This document shows positions 34,899 through 42,835 of a DNA stretch of 64,000 nt, in pieces; positions within the stretch are counted from its first letter, which is position 1; each line of letters begins with the position of its first letter. The position numbers were made by a program, and so were the translations under genes. The stretch lies in assembly GCA_039029315.1 (NCBI GenBank), contig JBCCGK010000049.1, positions 15,237-79,236 on the forward strand. Reading direction: 5' to 3'. The notes below the pieces were generated by a model. The model saw only the letters and a program-made list of their open reading frames with translations, was not told the origin of the DNA and did no database searches. The DNA comes from JBCCCJ01 sp039029315 (GTDB taxonomy: Bacteria; Bacteroidota; Bacteroidia; J057).

Positions 34899-35933
34899 TT
34901 ATCTCAACTCCACAGCGAAGGATTGTGCCAACTGATCCCGAATATGATCCTGGATACGGTTGATCTCTTCATGAGTCAAAGTCCCTGAATTGGACCGATA
35001 CACCACTCGGTAGGCAAGAGATGTACGTGTGCTTGTGCGATATACATCCAGAAGTTGAACCTCTTCTATATAGCCATTTCCCAACTCTCGAACCAGTTCG
35101 CACAGATCATAGTACTGATCCCAAATGGCTTCCTCAGGATGTTCCTGATATTCCTCTACCCAGAATGATACATCTTTATAGACAGGTGGATATTTGGAAT
35201 AGGGACGGAAAGTCACAAGTCCGTTGGCATACTGACGAAGGAATCGTGGATCTTCCGTCCATAAATAGCGAATATCTGGAATCTCACATTTCTGCATCAG
35301 GATGCGATCCAGTCCCAGGCCCACAGCCCAGCCTGTCTCTTCAATCTCACATCGATCCAAAATTTCAGGATGGATCACACCCGCGCCCAGGAGTTCTACC
35401 CAATGATCGCCCCACTTGGCATCAACCTGAATCGATGGCTCAGTGAAGGGGAAGGAATCATCCAGAATCTTGTATTCTACGCCAGGCAGGAGATGCTCGA
35501 TGAGCCGGCTAAGGGTGTGAACTAGATCTTCCAGTGGATCTACGTCTTCCACAATTTTTACAATCTCCATCTGGTGGAAAATGGGATAATGGTAGCGATC
35601 AATGGTATCCTTGCGATAGACCTCCCCAGTCACCAGGAACTGGCGAACACCCTGCTGAAGCAAATATGTCTGATGCGCAGAGGTATGTGTGCGAAGGACA
35701 TGTGTAGCGTTGACATAATAGGTGTCCGACAAGCGCCGCGAAGGATGATCTTTTGGAATACGAAGGTCGTCGAAGTTTTGGTGGAGTGGTACTACCTCCG
35801 ACAGATGATCATAGGCTTCGAATGTATGAAGATAGGTTTGAATTTCACGTTTGAGCATGCAAAGGGGATGTGATTCCTGATTATGAAGTTTCAGAGATCG
35901 TTTTTGTTGTATAGCTGATGATATATTATTCAT
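34899..35933 (-). CDS. Mitochondrial-type single-chain phenylalanyl-tRNA synthetase
   Basis: A 344-residue class II synthetase that should charge tRNA-Phe on its own. Residues about 22-240 are the catalytic core, with HPLCMLKREI, the QNFDDLRIPKDHPSR and RTHTSAHQ motifs, TGEVYRKDTIDRYHYPIFHQ (motif 2) and GWAVGLGLDRILM (motif 3). Residues about 245-344 form a ferredoxin-fold anticodon-binding (FDX-ACB) domain (YSKYPPVYKDVSFW and a late TSLAYRVVYRS). This is the layout of the human mitochondrial enzyme FARS2, not of bacterial PheS (which has an N-terminal coiled coil and needs PheT). No pheT is adjacent. The start is ATG 35933. A structured leader precedes it. Confidence 0.88.
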   Translation of the reverse strand: MNNISSAIQQKRSLKLHNQESHPLCMLKREIQTYLHTFEAYDHLSEVVPLHQNFDDLRIPKDHPSRRLSDTYYVNATHVLRTHTSAHQTYLLQQGVRQFLVTGEVYRKDTIDRYHYPIFHQMEIVKIVEDVDPLEDLVHTLSRLIEHLLPGVEYKILDDSFPFTEPSIQVDAKWGDHWVELLGAGVIHPEILDRCEIEETGWAVGLGLDRILMQKCEIPDIRYLWTEDPRFLRQYANGLVTFRPYSKYPPVYKDVSFWVEEYQEHPEEAIWDQYYDLCELVRELGNGYIEEVQLLDVYRTSTRTSLAYRVVYRSNSGTLTHEEINRIQDHIRDQLAQSFAVELR

Positions 35934-35966
35934 TGTTGATCAGAATAAATGAAACAAATATGTGAA

Positions 35967-36064
35967 CCATCTGTGATGGAGCATCGCAGATGGAGAATTG
36001 GTCCATAAATAGAGGGATTGTCTGGAATCAAGACAGATTCTGCAAGACAAGAAAAGAGACCAAT
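35967..36064 (-). promoter_or_regulatory. Candidate structured 5' leader of the synthetase gene
   Basis: Read on the minus strand, a nested structure can form. An outer 7-bp stem (36058-36064 with 35997-36003) encloses a 6-bp stem (36045-36050 with 36018-36023), which carries a 5-bp hairpin (36036-36040 with 36025-36029). A separate 12-bp hairpin with a 3-nt loop (35982-35993 with 35967-35978, one G-U pair) lies 33 nt before the start codon. Such order suggests an RNA leader that controls the gene. It matches no riboswitch class I know. Confidence 0.4.
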
Positions 36065-36316
36065 GAAGGGGGGATATGTGTAAACTAGCTCCTGAGGGAG
36101 CTAAACTTCACGCCGATGGCGAGTGTAAGGGTGGCACTATGATGAAGAATTCTCATGATTCTGATCATTGTTTCATAAGCAATACGCGAGGAGAGAAAGA
36201 AAGTTGGGAGAAAGCAACCCTTTCCAGCAAAATGTGTATCTTTACTAAAGGAAACAGATTTATATTTTTTGGGTGATAGTTCATCATTGTAATGTTCTCT
36301 TAATACCCGAATTGAT
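36065..36316. other. Rest of the divergent intergenic region
   Basis: With the leader it makes a 383-bp gap between divergent genes. A short hairpin TAGCTCC-TGA-GGAGCTA-like palindrome is near 36086-36103, followed by a GCC-GAT-GGC hairpin near 36111-36119. A 66-codon plus-strand frame (36076-36276) crosses this but shows no family and no ribosome-binding site. The promoters of both flanking genes must lie here; none is clear. Confidence 0.35.
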
Positions 36317-37075
36317 ATGAAAGCACATATTGCTTCTGTTTTATTTCTGATTTTTCTCCCTCTCTATTTCATGGCACAAGATTCGAATCGCCACAAAGTC
36401 TATTTGATCCCTGGACAGGCTGCCGATTATCGATCTTTTCAGTTTCTTGAGCTGGATGATAAATATGAGATCGAAATCATCGAACATCCACTTCCTGAGC
36501 GAAATGAATCTATGGTCTCACTCGCAAGACGCCTTTCTGCTTCTATTGATACGACACGATCATATTCGTTTGTCGGCGTATCCTTGGGAGGGATGCTCGC
36601 TATAGAGATGAGCAAATATCTTCAACCAGAGAAAATCATCATCATTGCAAGCATCAAAGGGCAGCAAGAAATGCCCAAACGATATAAATTCTTGCGAGTA
36701 GTTCCTCTTTATAAACTCTTTAATGGTGGGTTTTATCAATGGGGAGCCAATTTTCTTCGGCCCTTGTTCGAACATGATAGTGATCAGGTAGACGAGATCT
36801 CCCGTGCCATGCTTGAGGCCAAGCCTCGGAACTATATCAAACGAACGATTCACTGTATCATAACCTGGAGGAATGAGACAATTCCAGAGAATCTGGTTCA
36901 CATTCATGGAGACAAGGACAATACCCTTCCCCATAAAAATATTGGAGAGGCCATTACCATCAAAAATGGAACACATATGATGGTCATGACCAGCGCCAAA
37001 GAAGTTAGCCAAATTATCAACCAAACCTTGGCAGAAGTTCAGCTATCAGCGCCAAGTGTTCAAAGAGAAGAATAA
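36317..37075 (+). CDS. Secreted alpha/beta hydrolase
   Basis: A 252-residue protein with an N-terminal signal peptide (hydrophobic 5-18, then MAQ). The fold is an alpha/beta hydrolase: nucleophile elbow GVSLGG, an acid in HIHGDKDN and a late His in NGTHMMVMT. It is short, with a small cap region, as in esterase-like proteins of the Abhydrolase_6 group. It is likely periplasmic or surface-located. The substrate is unknown. It diverges from the synthetase gene. Confidence 0.8.
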   Translation: MKAHIASVLFLIFLPLYFMAQDSNRHKVYLIPGQAADYRSFQFLELDDKYEIEIIEHPLPERNESMVSLARRLSASIDTTRSYSFVGVSLGGMLAIEMSKYLQPEKIIIIASIKGQQEMPKRYKFLRVVPLYKLFNGGFYQWGANFLRPLFEHDSDQVDEISRAMLEAKPRNYIKRTIHCIITWRNETIPENLVHIHGDKDNTLPHKNIGEAITIKNGTHMMVMTSAKEVSQIINQTLAEVQLSAPSVQREE

Positions 37076-37175
37076 GGCTTTGCGATTCGAATCTTTGGCG
37101 GATAGATAAGCTGATTCCCTATCATCTGCCCTCCTTCATCCAGAGATTCATTTTCTTCCAAGGCTCGAAATATAC

Positions 37176-37206
37176 TTGGGCTATAGTAGCTTTTGACGTA
37201 CCTTTG
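37176..37206 (+). promoter_or_regulatory. Bacteroidota-type promoter for the aconitase gene
   Basis: TTG at 37176-37178 and TACCTTTG at 37199-37206 are 20 nt apart, matching the Bacteroidota vegetative consensus (TTG at -33, TAnnTTTG at -7). The aconitase ATG follows 34 nt downstream, leaving a short untranslated leader. Confidence 0.65.
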
Positions 37207-37240
37207 TGCCTCTTAAGTTCAACAGCTTACAATTGCTCCT

Positions 37241-39502
37241 ATGGTATTTGATATCGATATGATTCGGCAGGTGTATGCGCAACTTCCTGGCAAGATTGCA
37301 GCCGCCAAAGCCGCCCTGGGTCGACCGATGACCCTTACAGAAAAGATTTTGTATTCACACCTTCACGCAGATACGGGACTTCAGGTATATGAGCGTGGAA
37401 ATGCCTATGTAGACTTTGCGCCAGACCGCGTCGCCATGCAGGACGCTACTGCACAGATGGCGCTTCTTCAGTTCATGATGGCTGGAAAAAATAAAGTTGC
37501 AGTGCCATCTACTGTTCATTGTGATCACCTTATCCAGGCCAAAGTCGGTGCAGATGAGGATTTGGCAACAGCAAATGATGTGAACAAGGAAGTCTATGAC
37601 TTTTTGGCATCTGTCTCAAATAAATATGGACTGGGCTTCTGGAAGCCAGGTGCAGGAATCATTCATCAGGTAGTCCTGGAAAATTATGCCTTCCCTGGTG
37701 GGATGATGATTGGAACAGACTCCCACACCCCCAATGCTGGTGGATTGGGAATGATTGCCATTGGCGTAGGAGGAGCAGATGCGGTAGATGTTATGGCTGG
37801 GATGCCCTGGGAGTTAAAAATGCCAAAATTGATCGGTGTCAAACTGACCGGAACACTCAATGGCTGGACTTCTCCAAAGGATGTCATCTTACGAGTTGCG
37901 GGTATTCTGACAGTCAAAGGAGGAACCGGGGCTGTTGTAGAGTATTTTGGACCTGGTGCAGAAGCTCTGTCTTGTACAGGCAAAGGAACCATCTGTAATA
38001 TGGGGGCAGAGATCGGTGCAACTACCTCGACCTTCGGATATGATGAATCCATGGCTCGATACTTCAGAGCCACAGAGAGAGCAGAGGTGGCGGATCTGGC
38101 TGATCAGGTGGCAGAACACCTCACTGGAGATCCCGAAGCCTACGCAAACCCCGAAGCTTATTTTGATCAGGTAATAGAGATTGACCTCGGAAGCCTGGAA
38201 CCTCATGTCAATGGACCTTTTTCGCCTGACCGTGCCTGGCCCCTTTCAGGCTTTGCCGAGGCAGTAATAGCAAATGACTTCCCGCAAACCCTGGAAGTAG
38301 GTCTGATAGGTTCCTGTACCAATTCTTCCTATGAAGATTTGGATCGAGCGGCTTCCGTAGCCAGACAAGCGAGTGCCAAGAATCTCAAAGCCAGAGCTGA
38401 ATTTACCATTACACCAGGATCAGAGCAAGTACGATATACCGTAGAGCGAGACGGCCTGTTGGATGCATTTGAAGAAATTGGCGGAGTTGTCCTTGCCAAT
38501 GCCTGTGGTCCTTGTATTGGACAATGGGCTCGTCATACAGATGATCCTGATCGAAAAAATTCGATCATTACCTCATTCAACCGAAATTTTGCCAAAAGAA
38601 ATGATGGCAACCCCAATACACATTCCTTTGTCGCTTCTCCAGAGATTGTTACCGCATTTGCCATTGCAGGAGATCTGACTTTCAATCCTCTGACCGATAA
38701 GCTCGTCAATGAAGAAGGGCAAGAAGTCATGTTGGATCCGCCATTCGGAGATGAACTTCCTGAAAAAGGCTTCGATGTGAAAGACAGAGGATTCATCCCA
38801 CCAATTGAAGATGGAAGTGGGGTAAATATCACCGTCAATCCAGAATCCCAGAGACTTCAACTATTGACCCCTTTTGAGCCATGGAATGGAGAAGACTTGA
38901 CAGGGCTTACCCTTTTCATCAAAGCCTATCAAAAGTGTACTACCGACCACATCTCCATGGCAGGTCCCTGGTTGCGATATCGTGGGCATCTGGACAATAT
39001 CTCCAATAACCTGATGCTTGGGGCGATCAATGCCTTCACCAAGAAGCCCAATTCCAAAAATCAACTGACAGGAGCGTATGATGAGAATCCCAAGGTTGTC
39101 CGCGCATATAAAAACGCAGGCATACAGTCTGTAATCATTGGGGATGAAAACTATGGTGAAGGGTCTTCTCGCGAACATGCTGCAATGGAGCCAAGACATA
39201 TGGGCGTTCGTGCCGTGATTGTGAAATCATTCGCCCGAATTCATGAAACCAACCTCAAAAAACAGGGAATGCTTGGCCTTACATTTGCCAATCCCGCTGA
39301 TTATGATAAGGTGCAAGAGGAGGATAAATTTGATATTCTGATCAGTGATTTTGCACCTGGAAAGCAAATCAAGATTGTCCTTCACCATAGCGATGGCAGC
39401 TCGGATGAGTTCATGTGTAATCATACTTACAATGCAGCGCAAATTGAATGGTTTAAGGAAGGAAGTGCATTGAATTTGATCCGTAAGCAGGAAGGCGTAT
39501 AA
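37241..39502 (+). CDS. acn: Aconitate hydratase, mitochondrial type
   Basis: A 753-residue aconitase that interconverts citrate and isocitrate in the TCA cycle. The three 4Fe-4S cluster cysteines are in IGSCTNSSYEDL and NACGPCIGQW. Other conserved parts include IGTDSHTPNAGGLG, the KCTTDHISMAGPWL motif and the C-terminal swivelling domain with GEGSSREHAAMEPRHMG. Length and motifs match the mitochondrial (ACO2) type common in Bacteroidota rather than AcnA or AcnB of enterics. It has its own promoter and a strong terminator, so it is a single-gene unit. Confidence 0.97.
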   Translation: MVFDIDMIRQVYAQLPGKIAAAKAALGRPMTLTEKILYSHLHADTGLQVYERGNAYVDFAPDRVAMQDATAQMALLQFMMAGKNKVAVPSTVHCDHLIQAKVGADEDLATANDVNKEVYDFLASVSNKYGLGFWKPGAGIIHQVVLENYAFPGGMMIGTDSHTPNAGGLGMIAIGVGGADAVDVMAGMPWELKMPKLIGVKLTGTLNGWTSPKDVILRVAGILTVKGGTGAVVEYFGPGAEALSCTGKGTICNMGAEIGATTSTFGYDESMARYFRATERAEVADLADQVAEHLTGDPEAYANPEAYFDQVIEIDLGSLEPHVNGPFSPDRAWPLSGFAEAVIANDFPQTLEVGLIGSCTNSSYEDLDRAASVARQASAKNLKARAEFTITPGSEQVRYTVERDGLLDAFEEIGGVVLANACGPCIGQWARHTDDPDRKNSIITSFNRNFAKRNDGNPNTHSFVASPEIVTAFAIAGDLTFNPLTDKLVNEEGQEVMLDPPFGDELPEKGFDVKDRGFIPPIEDGSGVNITVNPESQRLQLLTPFEPWNGEDLTGLTLFIKAYQKCTTDHISMAGPWLRYRGHLDNISNNLMLGAINAFTKKPNSKNQLTGAYDENPKVVRAYKNAGIQSVIIGDENYGEGSSREHAAMEPRHMGVRAVIVKSFARIHETNLKKQGMLGLTFANPADYDKVQEEDKFDILISDFAPGKQIKIVLHHSDGSSDEFMCNHTYNAAQIEWFKEGSALNLIRKQEGV

Positions 39503-39528
39503 TTCTTTCTTGCATCTCAATAAAAACA

Positions 39529-39552
39529 GGGGGGCGTAAAGCCCCCTTTTTT
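39529..39552 (+). terminator. Intrinsic terminator after the aconitase gene
   Basis: GGGGGC (39530-39535) and GCCCCC (39541-39546) form a GC-rich stem with a 5-nt loop, directly followed by six T. It is 27 bp after the aconitase stop codon. Confidence 0.9.
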
Positions 39553-39731
39553 ATTGCTATTCATGGAGATTGCATCTGAAGAATCGGCACTTTTGTGATG
39601 GATCATTTTTTTGATTTTTAAATAAAATGTATGATTAATTTAAAATTTTGCAAAAAATGTCACACAAATTTTAACTATTAAAAATATTTACCTTCATTTG
39701 TAATGAATTTATCACTTTAATAATTGTCATT

Positions 39732-40346
39732 ATGAAGGTTTATGTAAGAAGTTTGTGGGTTGGTTTGCTGATCTTCTTCAGTATGACCACCTGGGCCAAG
39801 GACACTACTACTGCTACGGCTTCTACTTCTTTCAACGGGCCCATGATCAAAGTGGTTCCCCAATCTGAGTCAGGGGTATACCATGTCTCATTTTTGTCGC
39901 CAGAATCGGTAAATCTAACCATCAAAGTTATGGATGATGATGGGAAGGAACTGTACCAGGAAAGGCTCAGAAATGTTCGACAGTTCTCCAAAAAATTCCG
40001 TTTGGCAAGCCCAAAGGAAGGTGCCTATACCTTTCTGGTAGCAGGCAAAGGTTGGAGAATAAAGGAGAATGTCCAGTATGTGCGTCAGATTGAGACACCG
40101 CTGAAGGCCAGTTTATTGACGGTGCAAGATCCCAAAAGAGTCTTGCTCCACGTATCTGGGGCAGAATCTGATGAGGTATTCGTCAGTATCAGTGATGCCT
40201 ATGGAACGCTTCTTTTTGAAGAGTATGTACAGCTCGACAAGGAAGGCTATCGCTGCTTTAATTTGAACCATATGCAAAGTGGTCGTTTTTCATTTACTGT
40301 GTATGACAATCAGCTTAGTGCTGAAGAGATGATCATGCTTCGCTAA
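39732..40346 (+). CDS. Secreted protein of unknown function
   Basis: A 204-residue protein with a clear signal peptide (MKVYVRSLWVGLLIFFS...TWAK, cleavage near residue 22). The mature part is rich in beta strands and appears to contain two related units (about 45-115 and 125-200) resembling the Por/T9SS-like beta-sandwich (VMDDDGKELYQE and SISDAYGTLLFEE are matching strand-turn-strand parts). It lacks the usual terminal sorting motif. The region upstream is very AT-rich. Its stop codon TAA is also the target-site copy of a MITE that starts immediately after. No function can be given. Confidence 0.75.
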   Translation: MKVYVRSLWVGLLIFFSMTTWAKDTTTATASTSFNGPMIKVVPQSESGVYHVSFLSPESVNLTIKVMDDDGKELYQERLRNVRQFSKKFRLASPKEGAYTFLVAGKGWRIKENVQYVRQIETPLKASLLTVQDPKRVLLHVSGAESDEVFVSISDAYGTLLFEEYVQLDKEGYRCFNLNHMQSGRFSFTVYDNQLSAEEMIMLR

Positions 40347-40507
40347 GAGACTGTTTTGGAATCTGTGCTGAGAATTGTTATGATGTGTTTTTTTCTCAGA
40401 CAAGGCTCTTTTTTGTTCACATTGTGGTGCTATGGGAAAAAAAAAAGCCGCCGGATGAGGAAAAAAGACGCATACAAAAAATAAGTGACAGATTTCCAAA
40501 CAGTCTC
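40347..40507. mobile_element. MITE 1, 161 bp, with TAA target duplication
   Basis: Imperfect 20-bp terminal inverted repeats begin GAGACTGTTT (left end 40347) and end AAACAGTCTC (right end 40507), differing at about two positions. The element is flanked by TAA on each side (40344-40346 and 40508-40510). The left TAA is the stop codon of the secreted-protein gene. There is no internal gene. A 3-bp T-N-A duplication is known for IS5-type elements, so a transposase of that kind elsewhere may move it. Confidence 0.75.
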
Positions 40508-40510
40508 TAA

Positions 40511-40836
40511 GTTTGACTTTGGCCAAAATGGGAATTCAAATTTCTTTACCGTACACTTTTACCAGTTTAGGCGAGCTGGCCCCCAAAATTCGGTAAACTG
40601 GGGTGAATTTGTGAGTTGGGCTTAGAATTTTGGCGGTTTTTACGCAACTTTTTGCCGCCAAAAAGTTGCAAAGAAATCTAAAAACAAAGGAAAAGAAAAA
40701 GTGTACAGTTGTGAATAAATTTTCAATGAGAATGAATCAACATCACCTAAAAACAGCGAAGTTCATTAATTCGAAAAGACGGTTTCCAGAGCATATGGAA
40801 GGATTTTTCTCCTGTAAAAAATGGACAAAGTCAAAC
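40511..40836. mobile_element. MITE 2, about 326 bp, palindrome-rich, directly adjacent
   Basis: Terminal inverted repeats start GTTTGACTTTG (40511) and end CAAAGTCAAAC (40836), 15 bp with one mismatch. Flanks are TAA (40508-40510, shared with MITE 1) and TAA (40837-40839). Inside are nested inverted repeats: GTACACTTTT with AAAAGTGTAC, CCAGTTTA with TAAACTGG, and a perfect 11-bp hairpin GCAACTTTTTG/CAAAAAGTTGC near 40643-40668. The short frames inside have no family and are not taken as genes. Confidence 0.7.
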
Positions 40837-40887
40837 TAAGAGAAGCCATCCGCCAAAACATATAAACAAGTCGAGAATCAAATCATA

Positions 40888-40915
40888 ACGAGGGTTGCCA
40901 TCTGGCGACTCTCGT
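40888..40915 (+). terminator. Stable hairpin, possible terminator
   Basis: A 12-bp stem with two G-T pairs (40888-40899 with 40904-40915) and a 4-nt loop ATCT is followed by a weak T-rich stretch (CATCATTTGTTTG). Before the MITEs moved in, it would have lain about 50 bp after the secreted-protein gene, where a terminator is expected. Confidence 0.4.
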
Positions 40916-41014
40916 CATCATTTGTTTGCAAAATTCGCCATCATCAGAATTGTGACCGATCTATCTCAAGGCCAATTCACACATATTCAAGGATGATTTT
41001 TCTATCTTTCTGAT

Positions 41015-42163
41015 ATGAACTATCTACAAGCTTTTCTCTCTCTATCTCTCATGATCATCATGTATGGATGGTCTATGACTTCTGTTCATGCACAGCGCCC
41101 GCGTGATCTCGGGATTGAAATTGGAATATTGGACCCGGGACCACTCAATGCGATCACAGATGTATCAGGAGTGGCTGTTGGACATTTTACCCAGATACAA
41201 GGTGATTCCATCCGAACAGGTGTAACGGCAATTTTGCCTCATTCTGGCAATATTTTTCAGCAAAAAGTACCTGCTGCCATCCACGTCGGCAATGGATTCG
41301 GAAAATTGATGGGCTATACCCAGGTTGCCGAATTAGGAGAAATAGAGACACCGATCATTCTGACCAACACCCTGAGCGTACCTACAGCTGCCAATGCTTT
41401 GATTAGTTATATCCTGGCAGATACAGCCAATCTAGGCGTGCGATCTGTAAATCCAATTGTGGGAGAAACCAATGATGGCTATCTCAACGACATTCGTGGA
41501 CGACATATAGAACCATCCCACGTACAGGATGCCATTCGACAAGCTTCAAGCGGTATGGTGGAAGAAGGGAATGTCGGGGCTGGAACCGGGACAATTTGTT
41601 TTGGATATAAGGGAGGAATCGGGAGTAGTTCCAGGCAATTACCCTCAAGTCTGGGAGGATATACGGTTGGTGTCCTGGTTCAGACGAATTTTGGAGGAGT
41701 ATTACAAATTGCCGGGGTCCCTGTTGGGAAGGAATTGGATCGCTATTATCTGCGCGACCATATAGAAGAATCGGCAGATGGTTCCTGTATAATTGTAGTT
41801 GCAACGGACGCGCCTTTGGATGATCGAAATCTTCGGCGTCTTGCCAAGCGAGCAATGTTCGGCTTGGCTCAGACCGGTGGAATCGCCTCCAATGGAAGTG
41901 GGGACTATGTTATTGCTTTTTCTACAGCTGAAAAACTGCGCCGACCCCATCGATCTGAATCTTCGAAGATTGGGGCAGCAGTGTTGAGAAATGACCATAT
42001 GTCTCCTCTATTTCTTGCCGCAAACGAAGCAACGGAAGAAGCGATCATCAATTCCTTGTTCGCAGCAAGAACAATGACAGGAGTAGCTGGCAGAGAAATT
42101 CGCGCACTTCCACACAAAGAAGTGCTACAAATCTTACACAAATATGGGCGACTCAAAAAATAA
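41015..42163 (+). CDS. P1-family (S58, DmpA-like) aminopeptidase, secreted
   Basis: A 382-residue P1 peptidase with an N-terminal signal peptide (hydrophobic 5-22, then VHAQ). The family is marked by ITDVSGVAVGHFT near the start, the NPIVGETNDGYLND motif and the GAGTGTICFGYKGGIGSSSR segment before the self-processing Ser. These N-terminal nucleophile enzymes cut themselves and release N-terminal or D-amino acids from peptides. It is convergent with sixA (13 bp between the stops). Confidence 0.92.
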   Translation: MNYLQAFLSLSLMIIMYGWSMTSVHAQRPRDLGIEIGILDPGPLNAITDVSGVAVGHFTQIQGDSIRTGVTAILPHSGNIFQQKVPAAIHVGNGFGKLMGYTQVAELGEIETPIILTNTLSVPTAANALISYILADTANLGVRSVNPIVGETNDGYLNDIRGRHIEPSHVQDAIRQASSGMVEEGNVGAGTGTICFGYKGGIGSSSRQLPSSLGGYTVGVLVQTNFGGVLQIAGVPVGKELDRYYLRDHIEESADGSCIIVVATDAPLDDRNLRRLAKRAMFGLAQTGGIASNGSGDYVIAFSTAEKLRRPHRSESSKIGAAVLRNDHMSPLFLAANEATEEAIINSLFAARTMTGVAGREIRALPHKEVLQILHKYGRLKK

Positions 42164-42176
42164 TTGCTGGGCAATC

Positions 42177-42671
42177 TTACTTTCGCTGCAATCTCGGGAC
42201 AAGTAACCACCTCAATTGTAGATTGGAGGTCCGAAAGGTGGTCCAATTATGCCCTTCTGATTCGAAACAGGCAATGGCAGAAGTAGGGAGCATGAAATCG
42301 GCTTCTGAATTCAGCAACGCTTGCACAGTATCTTCCATGGTCGGATTATGACCAAAGATCATGGCAGAGGTCAAGTCATTGGGCAACTGCCTCACAAATG
42401 AAATCAAACTCGCAACCCCTTCATGGTACACACACTCTTCAATCTGGATGGAAGAAGTATGGCCGGCTGTTTGAGCAATGATTTTGGCAGTGCTTTTGGC
42501 TCTATTTGCTGGAGAAGAAATAATTCTGTCAACAGAAAAATCCTGGGAAGCAAGCAGTTGTCCCAAGAATTGAGCGTCATTGATTCCTCTTTCCTTCAAG
42601 GGGCGATCAAGATCTCTTACTCCTGCGGGCCAATCAGATTTCGCATGACGACATAGATAAAGAGTCTTCAT
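42177..42671 (-). CDS. sixA: SixA-type phosphohistidine phosphatase
   Basis: A 164-residue histidine phosphatase. The catalytic RHAKSDW is at the N-terminus, a second conserved Arg region is SSPANRAKST, and a later His is in IFGHNPTMEDTV. Its short length and motif place it with SixA, which removes phosphate from phosphohistidine in phosphorelay proteins. Its real partner here is unknown; no phosphorelay gene is nearby. Confidence 0.9.
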   Translation of the reverse strand: MKTLYLCRHAKSDWPAGVRDLDRPLKERGINDAQFLGQLLASQDFSVDRIISSPANRAKSTAKIIAQTAGHTSSIQIEECVYHEGVASLISFVRQLPNDLTSAMIFGHNPTMEDTVQALLNSEADFMLPTSAIACFESEGHNWTTFRTSNLQLRWLLVPRLQRK

Positions 42672-42761
42672 GTCTGGGGATAGGTGGTATAGGGTGACAA
42701 ATAAATTCTAGACAAAGGCAAATAACTAATTTTATCTAATATTTGTTTAAGATTTTCCTCA

Positions 42762-42796
42762 TAAAAAAAACGTGCCTCACCCTAATGTGAGGCACG
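42762..42796 (-). terminator. Intrinsic terminator of the beta-propeller gene
   Basis: A perfect 10-bp stem (42771-42780 with 42787-42796) around a 6-nt loop is followed on the minus strand by eight T (42770-42763). It is 39 bp after the stop of the secreted propeller gene. Confidence 0.9.
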
Positions 42797-42835
42797 TAAT
42801 AAAAAGGTAGTTCGCGTTTAATGTGTGCTGCTAAT

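Noticed and set aside
36084..36160. Known riboswitch (TPP, cobalamin or SAM type) before the secreted hydrolase
   Set aside because: Short hairpins are present but the conserved boxes of these classes are not.
36076..36276. 66-codon plus-strand frame before the secreted hydrolase gene
   Set aside because: Overlaps small hairpins in a divergent promoter region and shows no recognisable sequence or start signal.
40630..40839. 69-codon basic frame
   Set aside because: Lies inside MITE 2 and includes its terminal repeat; composition follows the palindromes, not a protein.
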